From: Conidiobolus incongruus B7586
Taxonomy: Eukaryota > Entomophthoromycota > Entomophthoromycetes > Entomophthorales > Conidiobolaceae
Length of the DNA: 19,073 bases
Direction: 5' to 3'
Assembly: GCA_000697335.1 (NCBI GenBank)
Contig: JNEM01014418.1
Location: forward strand, 1-19,073
Positions 10,967 to 19,073 of this stretch are shown in pieces. How positions within the stretch are numbered: position 1 is the first letter of the stretch; every line of letters starts with the position of its first letter. A program made the translations under genes and the position numbers. A model generated the notes under the pieces. The model did no database searches, had not been told where the DNA came from, and worked only from the letters and a program-made list of their open reading frames with translations.

Positions 10967-11039
10967 GCCCGGTTAGCTCAGTCGGTAGAGCATCAGACTT
11001 TTAATCTGAGGGTCGTGGGTTCGAGCCCCACATTGGGCG
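10967..11039 (+). tRNA. tRNA-Lys (anticodon TTT)
   Basis: An intact 73-base cloverleaf. The acceptor GCCCGGT pairs with ATTGGGC (two G-U pairs). The D arm is TAGCTCAGTCGGTAGAG, the anticodon stem TCAGA/TCTGA closes the loop CTTTTAA with anticodon TTT, and the T arm is GTGGG/CCCAC around TTCGAGC. Pol III A box (TAGCTCAGTCGG) and B box (GGTTCGAGCCC) are canonical. No intron. It decodes AAA/AAG, apt for an AT-rich genome. It lies 245 bp upstream of peptide gene 3 on the same strand. Confidence 0.96.
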
Positions 11040-11227
11040 TAATAAACACTGAATTCTTACCTATTTCATTTTTCAAAATTCCTTTATTTAATAATATTCA
11101 ATCCTATTACACTAAATTATTTATTTAATTTAGTCTTATTACATTAATAATTCATTAATTTAATATATTTGATACTTTTTAAATATTAATTCAATTCTTG
11201 ATAAATTGCTTATTTAGAATTAGATTG

Positions 11228-11271
11228 TATAAATAGGGACTAATTTAATGTGAATTTCAGTATATTGAATT
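11228..11271 (+). promoter_or_regulatory. Core promoter of peptide gene 3
   Basis: TATAAATA (11228-11235) starts 56 bases before the ATG. TATATTGAATT (11261-11271) ends 12 bases before it. The layout equals copy 2 to the base and copy 1 within one base of the ATG. Confidence 0.65.
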
Positions 11272-11283
11272 AGATTTTCAATA

Positions 11284-11655
11284 ATGACTGCTTTTAGCCA
11301 ACTTGCCTTATTCGTTGCCATTACTTCATTTGTTGGAGCTGCTCCTGCTCCAAGACCTCAACCTTCTCCTCGTGGTGGTAGTAAATTAGCTAAGAGATGT
11401 CATGGCGGATGGGGCGGTTGGGATGGATGTGGTGGATGGGGAGGTTGGGATGGATGTGGTGGATGGGGAGGTTGGGGAGGATGTGGATGGTGTCCAATTT
11501 TCTTTGCCAACCAGAATTGTGTTGCTTCCGATTGCTGCCATGAGAACAATTTTAACCACAATGTTGCAGCTGCTGCTTTTTGTGAAAACACTTGCTGCAA
11601 TGAAGTTGATGCGAATAGCTTTGTTTGCAATGATTTCAACACCTTTTTCGCTTAG
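11284..11655 (+). CDS. Secreted Gly/Trp/Cys-rich peptide precursor, copy 3 (extended repeat)
   Basis: This encodes 123 residues. The signal peptide and Pro-rich propeptide (1-38, ending KLAKR) match copy 2. The mature chain is 85 residues, 9 longer than in the other copies, because the segment GWDGCGGWG is present twice through a perfect 27-bp tandem repeat (11422-11475). This adds a twelfth Cys, so the Cys count is even here and odd in copies 1 and 2. The C-terminal block keeps C-x4-CC-x14-C-x3-CC-x9-C and ends in NTFFA. Stop is TAG; a candidate poly(A) signal AATAAA is at 11678-11683. It is a single exon. The nearby tRNA-Lys appears to have been duplicated along with the family. The function is unknown. 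Confidence 0.9.
   Translation: MTAFSQLALFVAITSFVGAAPAPRPQPSPRGGSKLAKRCHGGWGGWDGCGGWGGWDGCGGWGGWGGCGWCPIFFANQNCVASDCCHENNFNHNVAAAAFCENTCCNEVDANSFVCNDFNTFFA
11422..11475 (+). repeat. Two perfect 27-bp tandem units inside peptide gene 3
   Basis: Units at 11422-11448 and 11449-11475 are identical and in frame. Each codes for nine residues of the Gly-Trp block, including one Cys. Copies 1 and 2 have one unit. Perfect identity points to a recent slippage or unequal-exchange event. Confidence 0.92.
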
Positions 11656-12650
11656 GATCATTTTACCTAAATAGATTAATAAACCTTGAAATTTGATAGT
11701 CAAACAATTTGCATATTTATTGAATTTTATTTATTCGTTCATTTAGTTAATATTACTGATATAATAGTGTAATGTATTATTTATTTTTATATGAGATATA
11801 GTATATTTGAAAGATCTAATTATTTTGATATTACATCATAATTTTACAATCAGTTGAAATTTTATATTCAATATCCAATATTCTAAGATTTAAGTTTAAT
11901 TATCATAAGTTTCATTTTTTTATTTTGAATAAATATCATTTCATTCAATAATTTTATATCAAAGGAATCAATTAATCATTTATTCTATATTAAAGCACAA
12001 CTACAATTGAATAACAATAATAAATGACAAATCTTAAGAATAAAGTTTTGTTAAAATTTCAATCAACTCACATTATAAATTTCAAATGTATTCTGTTTAT
12101 CTCCAATATTATTACAATATCCTCAAATTTTATCAAAAAAATAATTAATATTCAACTGATTTTAATATAAAAAAATTTAAATTCTAAAAAATTATTATTA
12201 TTATTATATAAACAATTAAAATCAGAAACAATTGGTATGAAGGGATAATTCATGAAATTGAAATTCTTTAAAATTTATTTTTTATTAAATAAATTTCCAA
12301 ATTTAATGAAATTGAAATATTTCTAGGAAATATTAAAATAAATTTAACTTAACAATTATTGTCAATTATAAAAATGAATTGATATCTAAGATTATTTGTT
12401 AGTTTCCTATTAAATAAATAAACCTTAATTGATTGATATAGCTACTTTATTTTCAGCTAATAATATCTGATTAGTTTAACTTTCCACAATTACTATTAAC
12501 AATACATCAAAATTTTGAAAAAAAAGTGGATAGTTAAATTTCAAAATCCCATAATTATCCAAATTCAATAAATAAAACAGAATAATTATAAATAATAGTG
12601 TATTAAAATTTCAAACTTGAAATATTTAAAAACATAATAAAAAGAGGAAT
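11656..12650. other. AT-rich intergenic DNA before the uridine-kinase-like gene
   Basis: No gene or RNA is visible. The right end should contain the promoter of the plus-strand gene starting at 12651, but no clear TATA box stands out from the AT-rich background. Confidence 0.55.
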
Positions 12651-13709
12651 ATGGTATTAAAAAATTTAAATATTAGCGATAGAGACAATACTTTAATCGT
12701 TGGTATTGGAGGTATTAATTGTTATCATATTTAAAGGAGTGAACTTATATTAATGATAATACCATTATTTAGGTGGTCCTGATTCCGGCAAAGTAATTAT
12801 CAATTCCATTTAAATTCCAAAAACTAATTCTAAACCTTATAGACTGAATTCGGACAATTAATAGCTCAAAAATTAAAAGAGTTAAATCAAGATAGGGAAA
12901 TTTTGGTGAATTTTGTTCACTTGAATAAATTTTATAAGAGTATTGAACAGACAAACGCTCAGAATAGAAATTGCAGTGGATTAAACTTGTATCACCCTGG
13001 TAAGATTTTTTTAGTTGATTATCTTGAGTTCTTGAGGTTGATGTTTTCGGGTTAGATGCTATCGATTGGGAACTATTAGAATCTACTCTCAAACAATTGA
13101 CAAAAGGTCAAGAAGTAAAGATTTTTGATTATGATTTGAAAACTTATACTAGGTGATTTTTATTGTTAATACCTACTGATTCAATATTAATATTTTAAAT
13201 TTTCCAGAAAAGATACCTTTACAGTTTACAGTCCTTCTCACGTTATTGTAATTGTTGGTGATTTATTATTATACAACAACAATATAAAATCTTTACTTCA
13301 TATGAAAGTATATTTGGATGTTGATGATGATACCAGATTGTCCAATCGTGTTGTGAAGCGCTTCCCCATTCGAGATCCTAAAGATTTAAGAGTGATGTTG
13401 GATCACTATGTCAAAGTGCTCAAACCTTCCTTTGAAGCTTTTGTTATGCCTGTAAGGTTTCCAATTATTGACCGCTTAGCACAATACTAAATCATTTTTT
13501 AGTCTAAGGCCAACGCCGATGTAATCGTACCCAGAGGCAAAGACAACAAGGTTGCTTTACAACTCATTGTGAATCACATTTCGTCCTCCCTCAATAATCC
13601 CGACTTATACTCCTACGCCCATTTGGAACCCTATTTATTAAGTCCCGGAATCGATGCCATTAAGCCCGACTTGTACTTCGAACATCCCTTTAACGAAATT
13701 CCCCAGTAA
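12651..13709 (+). CDS. Uridine-cytidine-kinase-like protein, six exons
   Basis: Exons 12651-12711, 12773-12792, 12843-12999, 13056-13152, 13208-13451 and 13503-13709 join in frame to 261 residues, close to the usual family length; introns are 50-61 nt. Family uridine kinases phosphorylate uridine and cytidine to UMP and CMP in the cytosolic pyrimidine salvage pathway. Seen: P-loop GGGPDSGKT (20-28), FYK (57-59), HPDAID (78-83), FDYDLKTYTR (103-112), YLDVDDDTRL, the helix LDHYVKVLKPSFEAFVMP, and DVIVPRGKDN near the C-terminus. Oddities: the acidic residue of the human UCK2 motif QDSFY (Asp62) is Asn55, the Asp before HPDA (Asp84) is Tyr77, the His of THSR/SHSR (His117) is Tyr110, and the Glu of FEGI is Val128. 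These make it a divergent paralogue, perhaps with altered or no kinase activity. Exon 2 is only 20 nt and codes most of the P-loop. The neighbouring ESCRT gene is convergent. Confidence 0.85.
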
Positions 13710-14114
13710 TTTATCAACAGACTGCGTTTCTAATAGATGTTAAATTAGATGATTTTTAATTGTTAATGTCTCAAATTGTAACCGCTTTTAAGAATTTTAT
13801 ATGTTTAAATCAATTTAATCCAAATTATACTTTTTTCAGTTTTGAAAAAAATTTTTAACAGTTAAAAACATAAATTTGCTTGAAGTTTCTCTTCAAAATA
13901 TATACTATATTACTAGATTTAAAAATAACTAGCCGCTGTATTTAATTAAAATCATAAAATAACGCCATTTTAAAAATATCAGCTTATATATTTTTTTATT
14001 CAATATAGGAATATGTAAAAATATATGACTGGTCTAATTTAATACTCCAAAATAACTGGTTCTCCAATTTTAAATAATGGTTTACAAAATTTAAATTTCA
14101 AATTATACAACTAT
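13710..14114. other. Convergent intergenic spacer
   Basis: About 400 bp between the 3' ends of the uridine-kinase-like gene and the Vps60 gene. It should hold both 3' UTRs and poly(A) signals. No other feature is visible. Confidence 0.6.
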
Positions 14115-15162
14115 TTATGTAACTTTCATAGGACCTTCAGGTAATCCTAAAATTAGAATATTATCATTAAATTTGAATATTGTTAAAATACTAAAAATAA
14201 TTACCATATTCGTCAACCTATAATTGGTAATTAAAGAAATATACATATAGTTTAGTTTATATACACTGCTATTGAATTAGATGGATATTACCTGAGTTTG
14301 AGCTTGGGACTGTTCATCAACAAATTCAGGTAATTGATTATTATCTTGGAGGTATGAGGGAACTGCCTCTTCTTCAAATTCGAATTCTTGTTCTAAAGCT
14401 TCCAATTCTAAAAATTGTTGCATGAATAAATATATCAATAGAATTACTTAAAATGATAACTACCGGCGTTTAATTCATCTTCATCAATATCTTTGGAAAT
14501 GCCATAGCTTCTACCCAAAGTTTCTTGCACTAAATTGGCTTCTTCTAATAAATCTTCGAGTTCGTCTTGCATATTCTAAAAATTTATATGATTAAAAACT
14601 CTAATTAATATAGTATCCAACATACTTCAATTTTATCAATATTGACTTTCTTAAACTGCTTCTTCATCTCCTTATTAGCTTCCTTCATAGCTTCAATAGT
14701 TACCGCTGTATTCTTTAAATTTTCTGTAGCGAATGAAGTCTGTTCCATATTAAATACTTGTTGTTGAATAAGGTCCCTTTGAGCTTCATATCTAATTCCA
14801 AAATTAATTTGATAATTTAAGAAATTTTAAATTTAGTTACTGTTTTTTATTTTTTAAAACTCTTAAAGCTTTTTGTTTTACAGCATTCTAAAATAAAATT
14901 AAAAAAAATATAAAATTATTTAATGAATATAAATTACTTTAGCGGGACCTTCTCTCATCTTGGCCATTTGATCTTTATATTTCATAAGTTCAGCATCTAA
15001 CTTTTTTATTTTTACTTCGACGGAATCGATTCTTAAATCGGCCTAAATCAATAAATTAATTATGATTTTTAAAATTGTTAAGTTTACACATACTCCAGCG
15101 ATAGCAGTTTGTAAAGTGGCTTTAGGTGCTTTAGGTTTGGATGTACCGAATAATCGATTCAT
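14115..15162 (-). CDS. VPS60: ESCRT-III-associated protein Vps60/CHMP5, eight exons
   Basis: Exons (minus) 15162-15094, 15042-14938, 14887-14841, 14791-14626, 14575-14464, 14407-14292, 14217-14205 and 14146-14115 join to 219 residues, the same length as human CHMP5. The N-terminus [17 protein letters not shown], the basic core ([44 protein letters not shown]), the acidic helix ([20 protein letters not shown]) and the C-terminal VDEYGLPEGP all match the Snf7-family member CHMP5. It acts on the cytosolic face of late endosomes in multivesicular-body sorting, where the family binds Vta1/LIP5 and so influences Vps4. Introns are 49-74 nt. Exon 7 is a 13-nt microexon coding part of VDEYG. The start lies 155 bp from the MATE stop on the same strand, so its promoter must be short. 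Confidence 0.96.
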
Positions 15163-15317
15163 TATAGTTTAATTTAATTTAATTTATTTTATTTTATATA
15201 TTTATTAACAATTGAAAAATATAAAACAAATAAAATATTTAATTAGTATTATATTAAAATGGAATTTGTTTATTAGACTGCCCAAAAAATTAATTATTTA
15301 AAAATTAATATTAAATA
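15163..15317. promoter_or_regulatory. Short spacer carrying the Vps60 promoter and the MATE 3' end
   Basis: These 155 AT-rich bases separate two minus-strand genes. By position they must contain the Vps60 promoter and the MATE terminator region. TATA-like strings occur but none stands out from the background. Confidence 0.4.
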
Positions 15318-16850
15318 TTAATGGGATTGCTCTAATTCTCTTTCATTATCTGCTCTATTTTCAGAATTTGAGATTTCTATATTCCAATTCTTGAATATAG
15401 TGTAGGTGACTTGGGATATTCCTACAACACCATATCCAGAAATGAGTCCAATTAGCAAGCCTAAAGTCTTTAATTGAAACCAATATGCTAAAATCAATCC
15501 TACAGGAATTGCAACAATGTAAAATCCTAACAATTGGACGATGCCACCTTCTTTCTGACGTCCCATTCCTAGCAAAATTCCATTGGAAACAGTAGACAAA
15601 CTTTGCAAAAGTTGGCCAATTGCGACTCTGGATAAAATATAAGTTGATAGAGGAATTAGTATAGAGTTTGGAATGAACAAGCTAACCAAATTTTTGGAAA
15701 ATATCTGTGTAATGAGCCAGAGTATAATTCCAATTGTAAGTGCTAACAAAATCACAATTCTTGATGATAATTTGGCTCTATTACTCTTTTTCATTCCTAT
15801 TAAATGACCTAATCTAGTGGTTGCTGAATCTCCCAAACCTAAAAAACATCCAACATTAATATAATTCCTAAATATTTCCTAACAAAATATTTACTTGTAT
15901 AGATAAAATTGAACAAACTTAGAATGCTCATCACAACAGATTGAGCTGCCAACCAATCTGAACCAAACAATCCACTCACAATTGTAATAATTTGTAAAGT
16001 CCAAACCTCTCCCCCTTGCATGATTGAGCTCCAAATTCCTAATTTTATAATTATCCACCAGCCTCTAAAACCTTCTTTGGAGAACCCTTGAAAATTGCGA
16101 AATCCTCCTTCCCGAACTCCCAGCCCAATTAGAGTGAACATTCCTAATGTTATTGCAATGGAATAAGCTATTGGAACTGCCAAAAATGGATTTTTCAAAT
16201 TGATGTAATTGTGAAAAATATAAAGTCCAAGGACGAGACATATGATTGAAATTATTGAGAAAACAACCCAAGGATATACTATACCTTGACACACTAAATA
16301 AGAGCGCAGTAATTGACAATAGATTAGAGGAATTAATGTCAATACCAAATATTTCGATATGAGACCAGATAATTGGTTAATTTCTTGATCTTTGAAAATC
16401 ATTGGGAGTATCTGATCCAAATTCATTAGAAAAATGGTAGCAGGAATTAATAAGAGTGTAACAAAATAGAAAACTCTCTGAAAGTAATGATTCAATTGAT
16501 ATCTCGTCTCTGGATTGGAATGACTTTGGGCCCCCAACGTATCCAAGGCACCTAAAAATCCTGAGATTGGTAATACGCAAAATGTATTCATTATGGTCAT
16601 TGCTAGATTTGCAGCACCTAATTCTATGAATAATTAATATTAATCATTATAAAAATATAACAAGGTTACCTTTGTCGCCAACTCTACCCAAATACATTAC
16701 ATTAATCGTATCGATAAACCCTATAAATAAAGTAGCAATTGTCAACGGACCTGCGAGGTGTGACAATTCTACTAATTCTTTAATCACATTATTCACCGTA
16801 AATTTGTCATTTTGTCTTGATTTTGGGATTAGAGGCGTCGATTCTGTCAT
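15318..16850 (-). CDS. MATE-family multidrug/toxin extrusion transporter, three exons
   Basis: Exons (minus) 16850-16670, 16623-15895 and 15838-15318 join to 476 residues, typical for eukaryotic MATE proteins; introns are 46 and 56 nt. About a dozen hydrophobic helices follow a short polar N-terminus (TESTPLIPKSRQ). Motifs: HLAGPLTIATLF in helix 1, YLGRVGDKELGAANLA after it, GALDTLGAQSHS (family form GALDTLCSQA), the mid-protein GEVWTLQIITIVSG, and GDSATTRLGHLIG at the start of the second half. MATE carriers exchange organic cations or metabolites for H+ or Na+ across plasma or vacuolar membranes. The second Glu expected in the helix 7 motif (plant/animal EWW..E) is Gln in WTLQI, while the first Glu is kept, so coupling may differ. 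The start is the ATG at 16850, since the frame beyond it opens only with TTG. The second junction rebuilds a Ser codon in TSLGDSA. Confidence 0.93.
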
Positions 16851-17589
16851 TTTCAATTTGAAATATAACTTTAATAATAGTTATTGACATTGTTTTTATA
16901 GTCAATTTGAAGATATATATGACACTTTACATTAGTAATTACGATCGATTTTTTCTGATCATTGGAGATTTTTTTGTTACTTCTTAATGACATCATATTT
17001 ATGTGATATCATTTGGGAAATTTTTTTAAATAATATATATGATTAAATTAATGAAAATTGAGATATTAATTTAAAATAATTTATTATGATGATGATAATA
17101 ATAATCTATTAATACTAGTGACTATTATCAATATATATATATATATATATATTCGAAACAGAATAAATCGTGAATTATAATTATTAAAATTAATTTAACA
17201 AATAATTTTTTATGAATATTATAATTTTCATTAAAATTCTTATGAATCTATTAAAAAATGTGTGAAATTAAAATTTCAATTAATTATAAACATTTTATTT
17301 CTAATTTAATAGTTAATAATCAATTTAATGTTATTATTAATTTCTAATAACTAAGTTTATTTAATATGAAACTTGAAGTGTATTTAATAGTTTGTTCAAA
17401 AAATATAATTATATATGTTAAAAATTCTTCTTACCATTTTCTAAAATATAAAAATATTATCATTATATGTCTATTATAAATTTAATTATACAAATATTAA
17501 CATAATACTTTGGAAATTTTCTAAATTTATTATTATTTTTTTTCACTTCAATTATTTTAATATTGAACACATTTTGGTAAAGCAAAAAA
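16851..17589. other. AT-rich upstream region of the MATE gene
   Basis: It contains the MATE promoter by position and an (AT)11 microsatellite. A minus-strand frame extends through 17463-17589 but is low-complexity there and does not look coding. Confidence 0.5.
17131..17152. repeat. (AT)11 microsatellite
   Basis: Twenty-two uninterrupted bases of alternating A and T, about 280 bp upstream of the MATE start codon. Confidence 0.9.
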
Positions 17590-18150
17590 GTCTCAGATTT
17601 TGAAATTATTATATATTTTTCGATATGTGTCGCATCCTGTCCCCTTGGATAAACAAGATTAAGGAGCCAGTCCCGTGAACCATAACAAGGATACATCATT
17701 GCACAGCCATACCTCCACAAACTCTTAAAATGCCTTTAAATTCACCAGTAGCTTCTATCATGAAAGCTTGATTTTTGGTTCATATTCAAAATTACAATTC
17801 TACTACCAATTATCCTTTTCTATATCTATCACTTCCAAGCGTAACACCCTCACCTTGGTGTTACTGAAATCACTCACGAACTTATCACCAGTTATACTAT
17901 TCCACTTACTTGTTTCAATAATAAAATCTATTCTACTACATTTTCATTTTATTTATTTTCACTCATTATTACATAATTTTATAATATGGCTCTCATTTGT
18001 TCTAATCTGCCCAATTTGCAGTTAATTCCATATGATGAACCTAATTGGATGGCCATTGCAACCCAACTGGTCCTCATATCCCTTAGAGTTGTAGGTCACA
18101 TAGTCACTTATATCTCTGACCATCATGTGAAAAATTAGAGCTGGCATTAA
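17590..18150 (-). pseudogene. Decayed coding remnant, unidentified
   Basis: Base composition rises above the AT background at 17620-17900 and 18000-18180. The minus strand gives protein-like pieces in different frames. Around 18140-18030: VRDISDYVTYNSKGYEDQLG then CNGHPIRF, continuing in another frame as INCKLGRLEQMRAI. Around 17950-17800: RIDFIIETSKWNSITGDKF, SDFSNTKVRVLRLEVIDIEK and CNFEYEPKIKLS. Around 17720-17630: YGCAMMYPCYGSRDWLLNLV then YPRGQDATHIEK. The pieces keep the same order and strand and are separated by stops and frame changes, which fits a dead gene. The Cys-containing pieces hint at a secreted protein. I do not recognise the family. Confidence 0.4.
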
Positions 18151-18180
18151 TACCCAGCTAATCTTGTTACAATATGATCA

Positions 18181-19073
18181 GAAAAAAATTTGATGAATTT
18201 ATTATATATTAAAAATTTTTCAATGATTTATTTTTGTACTATATATTTACATAAACTCATAAAATGTACTGAATTTTTATTGGTTATAATTAATCAGACT
18301 TAATTTAGGTCTAATAAAATGTATAGATTAATATAATAAGCAGAATTATAGCAACGTGATGTTACTACTTTTGATAAGTTAATGTCAATATTCACAATAT
18401 AATTATCATTTTATAATTCAATTTTTTTTCTTAGTATATATTTCAAAATTAATTATCATTATAATATTTGTTTGAAATATTTACGATTTTTAATAATAAT
18501 AATATTTTGTATTATTAATTTAATATTAGCTAATAGAAATTTATAAAATAAATAGCTAAAGCAAGTAAGCTGCTGTTAATTAGTGACAATATTAAATCAA
18601 AGAATTTTTTGAGAAAATAAAATGATATTCTTAGCTTGTGAAAGATTTATTAGTTTTAATTATTTATATTGAATATTATATAATCCAATTATATATAAAA
18701 AATAATTTTTCGAGGTAAGATAATACTTTAGAAAATAAGATTTCTAAATTAAAATAATATATCTATTAAGATACTCTTTTGAAAAGGAAATAAATAGTAT
18801 AACAAAATGCTTATAAAAATTATTATTTATTAAAATACAATATTTTATTATATATTGGTTGTTAATAAATAGATCTATCTATATAAATAGTATCTTATAA
18901 GAATTAACTATAAAATTAAAATTATTTATATTCTTATTAATAGTAATAAATAAATTAAATAATAGTATAATTTTAAATATTAAAATTAAATACATGATAT
19001 AAAATATATATTTTCTTTAATTATTAATAAACTTTTTTTATATTTTTAGTAAGCTTTTAATATTTAAAAAAAC
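18181..19073. other. AT-rich intergenic DNA, no gene seen
   Basis: Low-complexity AT-rich sequence to the end of the window, with no frame, RNA gene or repeat array that I can support. Confidence 0.65.

Noticed and set aside
12769-13092. Minus-strand 107-codon open frame
   Set aside because: It covers introns and exons of the uridine-kinase-like gene on the other strand and has no family resemblance.
17768-18025. Plus-strand 85-codon Leu/Ser-rich open frame
   Set aside because: Hydrophobic low-complexity translation without motifs; the minus strand holds the better protein-like pieces.
1-19073. CRISPR array, rRNA, transposon with terminal repeats, or integrated virus-like element
   Set aside because: No regular repeat-spacer series, rRNA motifs, transposase or reverse-transcriptase motifs, or paired terminal repeats were seen by eye. 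The window is eukaryotic.

Overview
This is a eukaryotic nuclear window, most likely from an early-diverging fungus. It is very AT-rich. It has short spliceosomal introns (about 46-74 nt, GT...AG), nuclear-type tRNA genes, a Vps60/CHMP5 ESCRT-III gene, a eukaryotic MATE transporter, a uridine-kinase-like gene, and small secreted peptides with a fungal Kex2-type KR cleavage site. The composition and gene types recall entomophthoroid fungi such as Conidiobolus, but that placement is inference and no marker in the window proves it.

Layout. 1-2040 is empty AT-rich DNA. 2041-3363 (minus) is a flavin amine-oxidase-family gene of 441 codons, open except for three in-frame TAA codons. 4560-4632 is tRNA-Ala(AGC). 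About 5233-5664 is a decayed gene resembling the Kre9/Knh1-type cell-wall domain. 6499-6571 is a degenerate tRNA-Lys. 6865-7221, 8260-8604 and 11284-11655 are three same-strand genes for a secreted Gly/Trp/Cys-rich peptide precursor. A remnant of an unidentified gene (9113-9394) and an intact tRNA-Lys(TTT) (10967-11039) lie between copies 2 and 3. A compact housekeeping block follows: a uridine-kinase-like gene with six exons (12651-13709, plus), Vps60/CHMP5 with eight exons (14115-15162, minus) and a MATE transporter with three exons (15318-16850, minus). The right end holds another decayed coding remnant (about 17590-18150) and empty AT-rich DNA.

The peptide family is the most interesting content. 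Each precursor has a signal peptide, a short Pro-rich propeptide ending in LAKR, and a mature chain that starts with Cys right after the KR. The mature chain has a Gly-Trp repeat block and then a block with two Cys-Cys pairs. DNA coding the mature region is almost identical among copies, while flanking DNA, and in copy 1 the signal peptide, have diverged. That pattern suggests concerted evolution. All three genes keep a TATA-like box and a TATATTGAATT element at exactly the same spacing, so they are probably co-expressed. The left two thirds of the window behaves like a fast-evolving accessory region with expanding peptide genes and several dead genes; the block from 12.6 to 16.9 kb is conserved core genome.
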